Source of the DNA: Mesorhizobium waimense | GTDB taxonomy: Bacteria > Pseudomonadota > Alphaproteobacteria > Rhizobiales > Rhizobiaceae | Direction of reading: 5' to 3' | Assembly (NCBI RefSeq): GCF_003601975.1 | Contig: NZ_QZWZ01000017.1 | Location: 91,001 to 155,000, forward strand | Length of the DNA stretch: 64,000 nucleotides | Shown here: positions 45,332 to 57,453 of the stretch, one piece after another | Layout of the letters: every line of letters begins with the position of its first letter | How positions within the stretch are numbered: the first letter of the stretch is position 1 | Program-made: the position numbers and the translations under genes | The notes under the pieces: model-generated | What the model was told of the DNA's origin: nothing | What the model saw: only the letters and a program-made list of their open reading frames with translations | Databases searched by the model: none

Positions 45332-46246
45332 ATGAAATTTCTCTGGGATTCGGCTCTCGGCCTGTTGGTCGTCACCGGCGGACTGCTCGGCCTGACGCTG
45401 CCGTTCGGCAAGCTCGCCACGGCGGCTGGCGTGCCGGCCATGGTCTGGGCCTTCGTCATCTCGCTCGGCGCCGGCGGCGTGCTCCTCCTGGCGTTGCTGC
45501 TGCGCGGGCAGAGGGTGAAGCTGACGCCGCACAGGCTGCGCTATTTCTTCATCACCGCTGCGGTGTCCTATGCCTTCCCCAATCTGTTGATGTTTTCGGC
45601 TATCCCGCATCTCGGCGCCGGCTATACCGGCATCATGTTCACCCTGTCGCCGGTCGTCACGCTGGTGTTCTCGATCCTGCTCGGTGTCAGGCGGCCCAAC
45701 TTGCTTGGCGTCGCCGGAATTGCCGTCGGTTTCATCGGCGCAGTGATGGTCGCCATGACGCGCGGCGAGGCCGGGCAGCCGGCTGAATTCTTCTGGGTGG
45801 CGGTCGGGCTGCTCGTCCCGGTCAGCCTTGCCGCCGGCAACATCTACCGCACCGTCGACTGGCCCGAAGGCACCGGCCCGATCGAGCTCGCCGTCGGCAG
45901 CCATCTGGCCTCGGCAACGATGTTGCTTGCCGGAATTCTCGCCCTATTCGGCGTCAAGGCCTTTGCCCCGCTCGGCGACGTGTCGCTGGTGGCCGCCGGC
46001 CAGGTGGCGTCGGCCTCCGCGATGTTTGTCTTCTTCTTCCGGCTGCAGGCGGTCGGCGGCCCGGTCTATCTCAGCCAGATCGGCTATGTGGCGGCCGCGG
46101 TCGGCCTGTTTGCCGGCACGATCTTCCTCGGCGAACACTACCAGCTGCTGACCTGGGCCGGTGCGGTCATCATCACAGCTGGCGTGTTCATCACCACCAG
46201 GGCGCAGAACCAGGCCCGCGCGAAGGCGCAGAGCCAGGCGGCGTGA
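45332..46246 (+). CDS. EamA/DMT-superfamily exporter
   Basis: The 304-residue protein has ten hydrophobic segments in two EamA halves, e.g. LLVVTGGLLGLTLPFGKLAT, YAFPNLLMFSAIPHLGAGYT and the second-half VYLSQIGYVAAAVGLFAGTI followed by FLGEHYQLLTW with the conserved Glu. It is divergent from a MarR regulator, the usual setting for an inducible metabolite or drug exporter. The substrate is unknown. Convergent with ubiG, 6 bp apart at 46246/46253. Confidence 0.9.
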   Translation: MKFLWDSALGLLVVTGGLLGLTLPFGKLATAAGVPAMVWAFVISLGAGGVLLLALLLRGQRVKLTPHRLRYFFITAAVSYAFPNLLMFSAIPHLGAGYTGIMFTLSPVVTLVFSILLGVRRPNLLGVAGIAVGFIGAVMVAMTRGEAGQPAEFFWVAVGLLVPVSLAAGNIYRTVDWPEGTGPIELAVGSHLASATMLLAGILALFGVKAFAPLGDVSLVAAGQVASASAMFVFFFRLQAVGGPVYLSQIGYVAAAVGLFAGTIFLGEHYQLLTWAGAVIITAGVFITTRAQNQARAKAQSQAA

Positions 46247-46252
46247 GCAGGT

Positions 46253-47002
46253 TCAGACCGAGCGCTTTTCCGCCAAAACCATGTAGTTGACGTCCATATC
46301 CTTCGACCGCTGCCAGCGGTCGGCAAGGGGATGGTAGACGACTCCGGTGCGGTCGATGATGATCAGGCCGGCGGCGCCAAGCGCCTTTTCCAGCTCTTCG
46401 GGGCGCACCAGCTTGCCGAACTGGTGCGTGCCGCGCGGCAGCCAGCGCAGCACATATTCGGCGCCGATAATGGCAAGGCCGAGCGCCTTCAGCGTGCGGT
46501 TGATGGTGGCCACGAACATGATGCCGCCCGGCTTGACCATCTGGCCGCACTTGGCCACGAACAGGTCGATGTCGGCGACATGCTCGACCACTTCCATGTT
46601 GAGGATGACGTCGAATGTCTCGCCGGCGTCGGCCAGGTCCTCGGCGGTGGTGGCGCGGTAGTCGACGCTGACGCCGACCTCGGCCGCATGCAGTTTGGCG
46701 ACTTCGATGTTGGTGGCGGAAGCATCGGCGCCGACCACTTCGGCGCCGAGCCGCGCCATCGGCTCACACAACAGCCCGCCGCCGCAGCCGATGTCGAGGA
46801 AGCGCAGGCCTTCGAAAGGCCTCGCCGCACGCGGGTCGCGGCCGAAGCGCGCCGCCACCTGGTCGCGGATATAGGCAAGCCGGACCGGATTGAACTTGTG
46901 CAGCGGGCGGAACTTGCCGTTCGGGTTCCACCATTCGGCGGCAAGTGCCGAGAAGCGTTCCACTTCTCCGGCATCGATCGTCGATCGTCGGGGCTCTGGC
47001 AT
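46253..47002 (-). CDS. ubiG: Ubiquinone biosynthesis O-methyltransferase UbiG
   Basis: The start is ATG 47002 (MPEPRRSTIDAGEVERFSAL); a longer open frame upstream reads through another gene region and is rejected. The 249-residue enzyme has the UbiG-specific AAEWWNPNGKFRPLHKFNPV, SAM motif I FLDIGCGGGLLCEPMARLGA, and NMEVVEHVADIDLFV. It performs both O-methylations of coenzyme Q synthesis in the cytosol or at the membrane. GAGGAG precedes the start. Confidence 0.96.
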   Translation of the reverse strand: MPEPRRSTIDAGEVERFSALAAEWWNPNGKFRPLHKFNPVRLAYIRDQVAARFGRDPRAARPFEGLRFLDIGCGGGLLCEPMARLGAEVVGADASATNIEVAKLHAAEVGVSVDYRATTAEDLADAGETFDVILNMEVVEHVADIDLFVAKCGQMVKPGGIMFVATINRTLKALGLAIIGAEYVLRWLPRGTHQFGKLVRPEELEKALGAAGLIIIDRTGVVYHPLADRWQRSKDMDVNYMVLAEKRSV

Positions 47003-47087
47003 AGGGCGGGTCTCCTCGGACGCTAGGAAGTCGGGTGCCGGGCAGAGAAAGTCAAGGCGGCATTTTCCGTCTGCTGCCAACATGGCC

Positions 47088-47387
47088 TCACGAGGTCGAG
47101 AGCACGACCGCGGCATGGCCCATGTCGACGCTGGCGGGGTCGATCGCTTGCATGGCCTCGCAATCGCCGATCTCTGCCATGATCCGAGCGGCCGCCGCAT
47201 GAGCCTGTTCCAGGCTCTGCCAGCGCACGACATCGACCCAGCTCTGATCCTCACGCTCGGCCAGTTGACGGCTAAGAAAGCCCGGCTGTTGCGCAAGCCA
47301 GTCCGTGACCACGCCGTTGCCGGCGACAAAGCCAGCCCTGGCCCCTGGCATGAGGCGGAAGCTGACGATTTCCAGGGTCTCGGTCAT
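47088..47387 (-). CDS. Small ABM-type (antibiotic biosynthesis monooxygenase-like) protein
   Basis: ATG 47387 follows GGAG with six-base spacing; a GTG 12 bases upstream is possible. The 99-residue product (TLEIVSFRLMPGARAGFVAG, LAQQPGFLSRQLAEREDQSW, VDVVRWQSLEQAHAAAARIM) has the dimeric alpha-beta barrel pattern of ABM-domain proteins, whose members are often stress proteins or haem-degrading-like. It is a lone minus-strand gene between ubiG and lysC. Function unknown. Confidence 0.75.
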   Translation of the reverse strand: MTETLEIVSFRLMPGARAGFVAGNGVVTDWLAQQPGFLSRQLAEREDQSWVDVVRWQSLEQAHAAAARIMAEIGDCEAMQAIDPASVDMGHAAVVLSTS

Positions 47388-47611
47388 CAAATTCTCCACG
47401 GTTCGAAGTTCCCGTTTTGCTTTATCGCATGGCCGGCCGATGAAAAGCTGTCAGGACGACTGCAATTGCGCCAGACCGTTCTTTCCCGTCGTCGCTTGCG
47501 AAGCTTTGCTGTTTTGGCTAAGGAGGCCGCGCATTCAGCGGCCGGCACGAGCCGGGCGCATTTTTTCGCTTTCGGCCACCGGCCGGCTTCAGTCAAAGGC
47601 ATTTCGCTTCC

Positions 47612-48865
47612 ATGGCGCGCATCGTGATGAAATTCGGCGGAACCTCCGTCGCCGACATCGCCCGCATCCGCAATGTGGCGCGTCATGTCAAACGCGAGGT
47701 CGATGCCGGCCATGAGGTAGCGGTGGTGGTCTCGGCGATGGCCGGCAAGACCAACGAACTGGTGCATTGGACGCGCGAAGCCTCGCCGATGCACGACGCG
47801 CGCGAATATGACGCCGTCGTCGCCTCCGGCGAACAGGTGACCGCCGGCCTGTTGGCGATCACACTGCAGAACATGGGCGTTCACGCCCGCTCCTGGCAGG
47901 GTTGGCAGATTCCGATCAAGACCGACAATGCGCACGGCGCAGCGCGCATTCTCGACATCGACGGCGCGTTCCTGGTCAAGCGTTTTGGCGAGGGGCAGGT
48001 GGCGGTGGTCGCCGGTTTCCAGGGCATCGGACCGGACAACCGCATCGCCACGCTTGGTCGAGGCGGCTCCGACACCAGTGCCGTCGCCATTGCGGCGGCA
48101 GTGAAGGCCGATCGCTGCGACATCTACACCGATGTCGACGGCGTCTACACCACAGATCCGCGCATCGAGCCGAAGGCGCGCCGGCTGGCCAAGATTTCCT
48201 TCGAGGAAATGCTCGAAATGGCTTCGCTTGGCGCCAAGGTGCTGCAGGTGCGCTCGGTCGAGCTTGCCATGGTGCACAGGGTGCGTACCTTCGTGCGGTC
48301 GTCCTTCGACGATCCCGACGCGCCCGGAATGGGGGATTTGCTCAATCCGCCCGGAACGCTTATTTGCGACGAGGAAGAGATCGTGGAACAGCAGGTCGTC
48401 ACCGGAATTGCCTACGCCAAGGACGAGGCGCAGATTTCGCTGCGCCGCGTCGGCGACCGCCCAGGCGTTGCCGCCGGCATCTTCGGGCCGCTGGCCGAGG
48501 CCAACATCAATGTCGACATGATCGTCCAGAATATTTCCGAGGACGGCAAGTTCACCGACATGACCTTTACCGTGCCGTCCGGCGACGTCGACAAGGCGCT
48601 TGCTGTGCTGGAGCGCCTGAAGGCAACGATCGGCTACGACGTCGTGCAGTCGGAAGCCGGCATGTCGAAGGTCTCGGTCATCGGCATCGGCATGCGCAGC
48701 CATGCCGGTGTCGCGGCCACCGCCTTCAAGGCGCTGGCCGACAAGGCGATCAATATCCGGGCCATCACCACCTCCGAGATCAAGATTTCGATACTGATCG
48801 ACGGTCCGTATACCGAACTTGCGGTTCGCACTTTGCATTCCGTCTACGGTCTGGATAAGCAATAG
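47612..48865 (+). CDS. lysC: Aspartate kinase
   Basis: The 417-residue enzyme begins MARIVMKFGGTSVADIARIR (the KFGGTS substrate motif). It has the catalytic GRGGSDTSAVAIAAAV and TTDPRI, and two C-terminal ACT domains (VTGIAYAKDEAQISLRRVGD; MSKVSVIGIGMRSHAGVAAT) for feedback by lysine or threonine. It makes aspartyl phosphate, the first step to lysine, methionine, threonine and diaminopimelate. Divergent from the ABM gene; 81 bp precede ptsP. Confidence 0.97.
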   Translation: MARIVMKFGGTSVADIARIRNVARHVKREVDAGHEVAVVVSAMAGKTNELVHWTREASPMHDAREYDAVVASGEQVTAGLLAITLQNMGVHARSWQGWQIPIKTDNAHGAARILDIDGAFLVKRFGEGQVAVVAGFQGIGPDNRIATLGRGGSDTSAVAIAAAVKADRCDIYTDVDGVYTTDPRIEPKARRLAKISFEEMLEMASLGAKVLQVRSVELAMVHRVRTFVRSSFDDPDAPGMGDLLNPPGTLICDEEEIVEQQVVTGIAYAKDEAQISLRRVGDRPGVAAGIFGPLAEANINVDMIVQNISEDGKFTDMTFTVPSGDVDKALAVLERLKATIGYDVVQSEAGMSKVSVIGIGMRSHAGVAATAFKALADKAINIRAITTSEIKISILIDGPYTELAVRTLHSVYGLDKQ

Positions 48866-48946
48866 CAAGACTGAATCAGTTGTTGCGTGAGTGCCGGGCA
48901 CAGCTGAAACTGCGCCGGCAAGGACTCTATTGGAGAAGAAGCCGCG

Positions 48947-51217
48947 ATGCGTGATACGGCCAGCGGCCCGCGCGTTCTGCTGAAACGGCTCCGCGAGCTC
49001 ATGCAAGAGCCGCTGGAGCCGCAGGAGCGGCTCGACCGGATCGTGCGCGACATCGCCTCCAACATGGTCGCCGAAGTGTGCTCGCTCTATGTGCTGCGCG
49101 CCGATTCGGTGCTCGAGCTCTACGCCACCGAAGGTCTGAACCCGAACGCCGTCCATTTGGCGCAATTGCGGCTGGGACAGGGCCTGGTCGGCACGATCGC
49201 GGCCAGTGCGCGGCCGCTCAACCTATCCAATGCGCAGGAACATCCGGCCTTCGCCTATCTGCCGGAGACCGGCGAAGAGATCTACAATTCCTTCCTCGGC
49301 GTGCCAGTGCTGCGGGCAGGGCGCACGCTGGGCGTTCTCGTGGTGCAGAACAAGACCATGCGCCACTACCGCGACGACGAGGTCGAGGCGCTGGAAACGA
49401 CGGCGATGGTGATCGCCGAGATGATTGCCACCGGCGACCTCGCCCGACTGACCCGGCCGGGGCTGGAACTCGACCTGCGCCGCCCCGTCAGCTTCACCGG
49501 CCTGTCGTTCAACGAAGGTGTTGGGCTCGGCCATGTCGTGCTGCACGAGCCGCGCATCGTCGTCACCAATCTGTTCAACGAGGATAGCGAGGAGGAGGTC
49601 CGCAGGCTGCAGACCTCGCTCGGCTCGCTCAGGCTGTCCATCGACGACATGCTGGAGCGCCGCGAGGTCGCCTTCGAAGGCGAGCATCGCGAGGTGCTCG
49701 AAGCCTATCGCATGTTCGCCAACGACAGCGGCTGGGTGCGCCGGCTGGAAGAGGCGATCCGCAACGGGCTGACGGCGGAAGCGGCGGTCGAAAAGGTGCA
49801 GAGCGACATGCGCGCCCGTATGCTGCACATGACCGACCCCTATCTGCGCGAGCGGATGAGCGATTTCGACGACCTCGCCAACCGGCTGCTGCGCCAGCTG
49901 ATGGGGCGCGGGCCGGACGACGTCGCGGCTTCGCTGCCGAAGGATGCCATCATCGTCGCCCGCTCGATGGGGGCTGCCGAACTGCTCGATTATCCCCGCG
50001 ACAAGCTGCGCGGCTTGGTGTTGGAAGATGGTGCCGCGACCAGCCATGTCGTGATCGTGGCGCGCGCGATGGGCATCCCGGTCGCCGGCCAGATGAAGGG
50101 CGCCGTTTCCATGGCGGAAAACGGCGATGCCATCATCGTCGACGGCGAGGAAGGCATCATCCACCTGCGGCCACAGCCGGACCTCGAAGCCGCCTATGCC
50201 GAGAAGGTCCGCTTCCGGGCGCGCCGGCAGGAGGTCTACCGGGAACTCCGCAAGAAGCCGTCGGTGACCAAGGACGGCGTCCAGGTCGATTTGTTGATGA
50301 ATGCGGGCCTTGCGGTCGACCTGCCGCAGCTCGCCGAGGCGGGTGCCGCCGGCATCGGCCTGTTCCGCACCGAACTGCAGTTCATGGTCGCCTCGACCTT
50401 CCCGCGCGCCGAGGCGCAGGAGCGGCTCTATCGCGACGTGCTCGACGCGGCGCGCGGCAAGCCGGTGACCTTCCGCACCATCGACATCGGCGGCGACAAG
50501 GTGCTGCCCTACTTCAAAGGCGCGATCCAGGAAGAGAACCCGGCGCTCGGCTGGCGGGCGATCCGCCTGACGCTCGACCGCCCCGGCCTGCTCAGGACGC
50601 AGATCCGCGCCTTGCTGAAGGCCTGCGGCGGGCGCGAATTGAAGCTGATGCTGCCGATGGTTACGGAACTCGGCGAGGTCGCGCAGGCGCGCGAGATCAT
50701 CGACCGCGAGGTGCGGCATCTGTCGCGCTTTGCTCATCATTTGCCGACCAGCCTCAAACTCGGCGCGATGCTGGAAGTGCCGTCGCTGCTGTTCCAGCTC
50801 GACGAGCTGATGAAGGCGGTCGACTTCGTCTCGGTCGGCTCCAACGATCTGTTCCAGTTCGTCATGGCGGTCGATCGCGGCAACACGCAATTGTCTGACC
50901 GCTTCGATACGCTGTCGACGCCGTTCCTGCGGGTGCTGAAGCAGATCGCCGATGCCGGGGCGCGCAACCACACGCCGGTGACGCTCTGCGGCGAGCTGGC
51001 CGGCAAACCCATATCCGCAATGGCGCTGATCGGCTTGGGCTACCGCTCGATCTCGATGTCGCCGGCGTCGATCGGCCCGGTCAAGGCGATGCTGACGGAA
51101 CTGCCGCTGGACGAGTTGCAGGCCTTTTTCGACGACAACCTCATGGCGCCCGCCCACGGCCTGCCGATGCGGGCGCTGCTGCAGGCGTTTGCCGACGACC
51201 GCTCCATCCCGCTATAG
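48947..51217 (+). CDS. ptsP: Nitrogen-PTS enzyme I (PEP-protein phosphotransferase)
   Basis: The 756-residue protein has an N-terminal GAF domain (~20-160; ASNMVAEVCSLYVLRADSVL), then a PEP-utiliser swivelling domain with the phosphorylated His ~367 in GAATSHVVIVARAMGIPVAG, and a TIM barrel with GLFRTELQFM, NDLFQFVMAVDRGN and catalytic Cys in TLCGELAGKP. It takes phosphate from PEP and passes it to NPr, tuning nitrogen and potassium responses and, in rhizobia, envelope and symbiosis genes. Followed within 9 bp by prfA. Confidence 0.96.
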   Translation: MRDTASGPRVLLKRLRELMQEPLEPQERLDRIVRDIASNMVAEVCSLYVLRADSVLELYATEGLNPNAVHLAQLRLGQGLVGTIAASARPLNLSNAQEHPAFAYLPETGEEIYNSFLGVPVLRAGRTLGVLVVQNKTMRHYRDDEVEALETTAMVIAEMIATGDLARLTRPGLELDLRRPVSFTGLSFNEGVGLGHVVLHEPRIVVTNLFNEDSEEEVRRLQTSLGSLRLSIDDMLERREVAFEGEHREVLEAYRMFANDSGWVRRLEEAIRNGLTAEAAVEKVQSDMRARMLHMTDPYLRERMSDFDDLANRLLRQLMGRGPDDVAASLPKDAIIVARSMGAAELLDYPRDKLRGLVLEDGAATSHVVIVARAMGIPVAGQMKGAVSMAENGDAIIVDGEEGIIHLRPQPDLEAAYAEKVRFRARRQEVYRELRKKPSVTKDGVQVDLLMNAGLAVDLPQLAEAGAAGIGLFRTELQFMVASTFPRAEAQERLYRDVLDAARGKPVTFRTIDIGGDKVLPYFKGAIQEENPALGWRAIRLTLDRPGLLRTQIRALLKACGGRELKLMLPMVTELGEVAQAREIIDREVRHLSRFAHHLPTSLKLGAMLEVPSLLFQLDELMKAVDFVSVGSNDLFQFVMAVDRGNTQLSDRFDTLSTPFLRVLKQIADAGARNHTPVTLCGELAGKPISAMALIGLGYRSISMSPASIGPVKAMLTELPLDELQAFFDDNLMAPAHGLPMRALLQAFADDRSIPL

Positions 51218-51225
51218 CATCCGCC

Positions 51226-52305
51226 ATGATCAACCTGCCCCGCGACCGTATGGATCAAGTCGTCAAGCGTTTCGACATGCTCGAAGCGCAGATGTCGGCC
51301 GGCCCTGCGGCGGACGCCTATGTCCGCATGGCGTCGGAATATGCCGACATCCAGGAGATGGTGGCCAAGATCAGAGCGCTGCGCGCGGCGGAGCACGAAC
51401 AGGCCGATCTGGAGGCGATGCTTGCCGACAAGGGCACCGACGCCGAAATGCAGGCGCTCGCCGAGGCCGACCTGCCCGAGGTCAAGGAGCGCATCGAGGC
51501 GTTGCAGAAGGACATCCAGATCCTGCTTTTGCCCAAGGATGCGGCCGACGAGAAGAATGCCATCCTCGAAATCCGCGCCGGCACCGGCGGCGACGAGGCA
51601 GCACTCTTCGCCGGCGACCTTTTTCGCATGTATGAGCGCTATGCAGCGTCGCGCGGCTGGCGTTTCGAGGTGGCTTCGGCCAGCGATGGCGAGGTCGGCG
51701 GTTACAAGGAAATCATCGCCACCGTCTCGGGCAAGGGCGTGTTCGCGCATTTGAAATTCGAGTCCGGCGTGCACCGCGTGCAGCGCGTACCGACGACCGA
51801 GGCCGGCGGGCGCATCCACACCTCGGCGGCAACCGTTGCCGTGCTGCCGGAAGCCGAAGAGGTCGATATCGAGATCCGCGCCGAAGACATCCGCATCGAC
51901 ACGATGCGCGCCTCGGGCTCAGGCGGCCAGCACGTCAACACCACCGATTCGGCCGTGCGCATCACCCATCTGCCGACCGGCATCATGGTGGTGCAGGCGG
52001 AAAAGTCGCAGCACCAGAACCGGGCTCGCGCCATGCAGATCCTGCGGGCCAGGCTCTACGACCTCGAACGCGGCAAGGCCGACGAGGAACGTTCGGAATC
52101 GCGCAAATCGCAAGTCGGGTCGGGCGACCGTTCGGAGCGCATCCGCACCTACAATTTCCCGCAGGGGCGCCTCACCGACCATCGCATCAACCTGACGCTC
52201 TACAAGCTCGACCGGGTGATGATGGGTGAGCTCGACGAGGTCATCGACGCGCTGATCGCCGACCACCAGTCGAAGCTGCTCGCCGATATGGGCGTCGATG
52301 GCTGA
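51226..52305 (+). CDS. prfA: Peptide chain release factor 1
   Basis: The 359-residue release factor has the catalytic GGQ in SGSGGQHVNTTDSAVRITHL, the PxT-type codon-reading region preceding IRIDTMRAS, and C-terminal RTYNFPQGRLTDHRINLTLY. It releases nascent chains at UAA and UAG. It overlaps by 8 bp the start of prmC, whose product methylates the GGQ glutamine; the coupling is classical. Confidence 0.97.
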   Translation: MINLPRDRMDQVVKRFDMLEAQMSAGPAADAYVRMASEYADIQEMVAKIRALRAAEHEQADLEAMLADKGTDAEMQALAEADLPEVKERIEALQKDIQILLLPKDAADEKNAILEIRAGTGGDEAALFAGDLFRMYERYAASRGWRFEVASASDGEVGGYKEIIATVSGKGVFAHLKFESGVHRVQRVPTTEAGGRIHTSAATVAVLPEAEEVDIEIRAEDIRIDTMRASGSGGQHVNTTDSAVRITHLPTGIMVVQAEKSQHQNRARAMQILRARLYDLERGKADEERSESRKSQVGSGDRSERIRTYNFPQGRLTDHRINLTLYKLDRVMMGELDEVIDALIADHQSKLLADMGVDG

Positions 52306-53218
52306 CAGTTTGCCCGGGACGCTCGGGCCGCTGCTGCGGGCGGCGCGCGACCGTCTTGCCGCCGCCGGCGTGGGCGATCCGGCGCTGGATGCCAGGCTGA
52401 TCGTCGAGCATTTTTCCGGCACGAGCCGCACGCAGGCCATCGCCGATCCCCAGCAAGCCGTCGAGGCGAATACGATGGCCGCAATCGGTGCAGCGCTGGA
52501 CCGGCGTATCTTGGGTGAGCCAGTGCATCGCATCCTCGGCTACCGCGATTTCTACGGCCTGCGCTTCGAGCTTTCGCCGGAAACGCTGGAGCCGCGGCCA
52601 GATACCGAAACGCTGGTCGAGGCGGTTCTGCCCTTTGTCGGGGCAACAGTGGAGCGACAAGGCGAATGCCGGATCCTCGATCTCGGCACCGGCACCGGCG
52701 CCATTGCGCTGGCGTTACTCAGCGCCGTTGCCGGCGCGGTCGCCACCGGCGTCGACCTCTCGGAAGAGGCCCTGGCAACCGCCAGGCGCAATGCCCAGAA
52801 GTTGGGCCTTGCCGACCGGTTCGAGACGCTCCGATCCGACTGGTTCGTAAAAGTTTCGGGCCGGTACCATGTAATTGCCTCAAACCCGCCCTATATACCA
52901 AGCCAAGACATTGGAAATCTGCAGGACGAGGTCCGAGATTTCGATCCGCTTTTGGCCCTGGATGGTGGCGCGGACGGTGTTGGCCCCTACAGGATCATCG
53001 CCGCGGAGGCCGCAAGGTTTCTGGAAGTTCAAGGCAAGGTTGCGGTCGAGATCGGCCACACGCAGCGCAATGAGGTTACGGCGATATTCATGACAGCCGG
53101 CTATAGTCTGGCCGGGGCGTTTCACGACCTTGGTGGAAACGACAGAGTTCTGGTGTTTGAACGGACAAAGCCTGATGCAGTGCAAAAAGGGCTTGGCAAT
53201 GCCGGGGAATGCGGCTAG
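52298..53218 (+). CDS. prmC: Release-factor glutamine methyltransferase
   Basis: The start lies inside prfA (8-bp overlap). The 306-residue enzyme has an N-terminal helical substrate domain, SAM motif ILDLGTGTGAIALALLSAVA and the glutamine-methylating NPPYIPSQDI. PxRPDTE-type motif LEPRPDTETLVEAVLPF is present. It N5-methylates the GGQ Gln of RF1 and RF2. The C-terminus is a little longer than in E. coli. Confidence 0.95.
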   Translation: MADSLPGTLGPLLRAARDRLAAAGVGDPALDARLIVEHFSGTSRTQAIADPQQAVEANTMAAIGAALDRRILGEPVHRILGYRDFYGLRFELSPETLEPRPDTETLVEAVLPFVGATVERQGECRILDLGTGTGAIALALLSAVAGAVATGVDLSEEALATARRNAQKLGLADRFETLRSDWFVKVSGRYHVIASNPPYIPSQDIGNLQDEVRDFDPLLALDGGADGVGPYRIIAAEAARFLEVQGKVAVEIGHTQRNEVTAIFMTAGYSLAGAFHDLGGNDRVLVFERTKPDAVQKGLGNAGECG

Positions 53219-53477
53219 GGTCGCCTTAACCGGATGAGACGAAGCAGGCAGTGCTCTTAGCGATTCGGTTTTCCTTGGAAATAGCTGCCTTCTTGCGCAA
53301 ACGACGCCCAAGCTTCGTGCGGGAATCGTCCGGCAAGTGATGTAACCGGAACAGGATGGCACGTGGCGCCAACGCAATTGATGCGGGCGAACGCCGGTGA
53401 AGAAACGAAACGGCTGGCTGCATGAGCGCCTCCGTTCGTGAAGAGTTTTCGAAAATTTCACACTGATAGAGAGTCGA

Positions 53478-54506
53478 ATGAGGCCACAACAGCAGAACAG
53501 GCGCATGCGCGGTCGCAACAACAATGGCGGCGGCGGTGGCAACAATAATAACAACAACAACAACCGCAAGGGTCCCAATCCCCTGACGCGCAACTACGAG
53601 AGCAACGGCCCGGATGTGAAGATCCGCGGATCGGCTCAGCAGATTGCCGAGAAATACGCCACACTCGCCCGCGACGCGCAAAGCTCCGGCGATCGGGTCA
53701 TGGCGGAGAACTATCTGCAGCACGCCGAACACTACAATCGCATCATTGCCGCCGCCCAGGCGCAGATGCCGATCCAGAACGTCCAGCAGAACCGCGACGA
53801 TTTCGACGATGACGGCGACGAAGACCGTGATGAGTTCGACAATGCTGGCAACGGCGGCAACAATGTCGGCGACAACCAGACGGTCAGCCACGGCGGCGGC
53901 CCACAGCCGGTGATCGAGGGCACGCCGGCCGAAGTGGCTTTCAACCAGGAAAGCGGCCGCGACAATCGCAACAACCGCGACAACAGTGGTCGCGACAATG
54001 GCGGCCGCGACAATGGCGGGCGCCATCGTGACCGCCGCCCCAGTGGTGGCTACGGCCAGAATGGTCAGCGCGGCGAGCAGGGCGGCCAGCGCTTCGACCA
54101 GAACCGCTCCAGCGAGACGCCGGTGCAGGCGGAAGCCGTTTCCCAGACCGAAACCGGCTTCGCGCCCCAGGCCGAAACCGGCTTCGCGCCCCAGGCCGAA
54201 ACTAGTTTCGTGCCCCAGGCTGAACCCACCTTCACCGCGCCGGCAGATCCGGCTTTTTCGGCCGAGACCGCGCCGTTGTTCGACAGTTTTTCGCCGGCCG
54301 GTCTTGCCGCCCAGGCGGAGCGCAACGAAGCTGCCGCCGACAGTGGCGCACGCCGTCCGCGGCGCCCGCGCCGTCCGCGCACCACTGCCGACCAGGCAGA
54401 CAATCAGGCCGATGGCGGCAGCGACAATGCCGGTGGCAATGAGGTGAGTGCGGCGCCGGCCGAAGGTAACGCCAACGACCCGGTCATTGTCGACGTCGAC
54501 AACTGA
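53478..54506 (+). CDS. DUF4167 protein, Asn/Gly-rich, RNA-binding-like
   Basis: The 342-residue product starts MRPQQQNRRMRGRNNNGGGG followed by an Asn run and RKGPNPLTRNYESNGPDVKI, RGSAQQIAEKYATLARDAQS, SGDRVMAENYLQHAEHYNRI: this is the DUF4167 domain (~30-110). The rest is low complexity: Asp/Asn-rich, then RDN repeats, a 24-bp tandem repeat (54150-54221) and an Arg/Pro-rich RRPRRPRRPRTTADQ. Such composition suggests nucleic-acid or RNA-protein condensate interaction, but function is unproven. It is followed by a good terminator. Confidence 0.9.
   Translation: MRPQQQNRRMRGRNNNGGGGGNNNNNNNNRKGPNPLTRNYESNGPDVKIRGSAQQIAEKYATLARDAQSSGDRVMAENYLQHAEHYNRIIAAAQAQMPIQNVQQNRDDFDDDGDEDRDEFDNAGNGGNNVGDNQTVSHGGGPQPVIEGTPAEVAFNQESGRDNRNNRDNSGRDNGGRDNGGRHRDRRPSGGYGQNGQRGEQGGQRFDQNRSSETPVQAEAVSQTETGFAPQAETGFAPQAETSFVPQAEPTFTAPADPAFSAETAPLFDSFSPAGLAAQAERNEAAADSGARRPRRPRRPRTTADQADNQADGGSDNAGGNEVSAAPAEGNANDPVIVDVDN
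54150..54221 (+). repeat. Three 24-bp tandem repeats within the DUF4167 gene
   Basis: Units at 54150-54173, 54174-54197 and 54198-54221 encode (E)T-G-F-A-P-Q-A. The first two are identical; the third differs at a few positions, and a decayed fourth follows. In-frame, so copy number can vary without breaking the gene. Confidence 0.85.
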
Positions 54507-54543
54507 TCGAATCCAGTTCGGACAGGGCTTCCAGGCCCATTGA

Positions 54544-54571
54544 ACGGTGGAGAGAAATCTCCGCCGTTTTT
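54544..54571 (+). terminator. Rho-independent terminator after the DUF4167 gene
   Basis: ACGGTGGAGA and TCTCCGCCGT pair as a 10-bp stem (one G-T) closing a short AAA-type loop, followed by TTTTT. Confidence 0.85.
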
Positions 54572-54617
54572 GTTTACGCGGCGGTGGAATAATATGCGTT
54601 GCCAGCCACCTGGACGT

Positions 54618-54646
54618 CTTGAGTGCCCATTGCCGCTGCACCATAT
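54618..54646 (+). promoter_or_regulatory. Heat-shock (RpoH-like) promoter candidate upstream of clpB
   Basis: CTTGAG (54618-54623), a 17-bp spacer and CACCATAT (-10 CCATAT at 54641-54646) resemble the sigma-32 consensus CTTGAA / CCCCATNT. It lies about 94 bp before the clpB ATG, which itself follows AAGGAG. Expected for a ClpB chaperone gene. Confidence 0.55.
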
Positions 54647-54739
54647 CTCGCCTGAACAGGATCCGGCCCGGATGGGCGGCTCCGTCACCGCAATCTGATC
54701 CGGTGCCGCAAAGCGGGCCGGTGATGGAAGGAGACAGAT

Positions 54740-57346
<2,607 letters not shown>

Positions 57347-57370
57347 TCTCAGGCCGGCTTACCTGAACAG

Positions 57371-57414
57371 AGCGGCGAAGCCCGGATCGGGATAGCCTTC
57401 GCCGCTTTCTTCTT
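57371..57414 (+). terminator. Rho-independent terminator after clpB
   Basis: AGCGGCGAAG (57371-57380) and CTTCGCCGCT (57397-57406) form a 10-bp stem, followed by a T-rich TTCTTCTT tract. Confidence 0.8.
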
Positions 57415-57453
57415 GTCTGAAGTAACTTCTTTGTTTGAGATGGCGGGGCGCGC

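Noticed and set aside
46253..47329. ubiG extended upstream to 358 residues
   Set aside because: The extra N-terminus has no UbiG homology and crosses the neighbouring ABM-like gene region; ATG 47002 has a ribosome site.
47387..49165. 592-residue minus-strand open frame
   Set aside because: Antisense to lysC and the start of ptsP; no recognisable domain.
49223..51157. 644-residue minus-strand open frame
   Set aside because: Antisense to ptsP.
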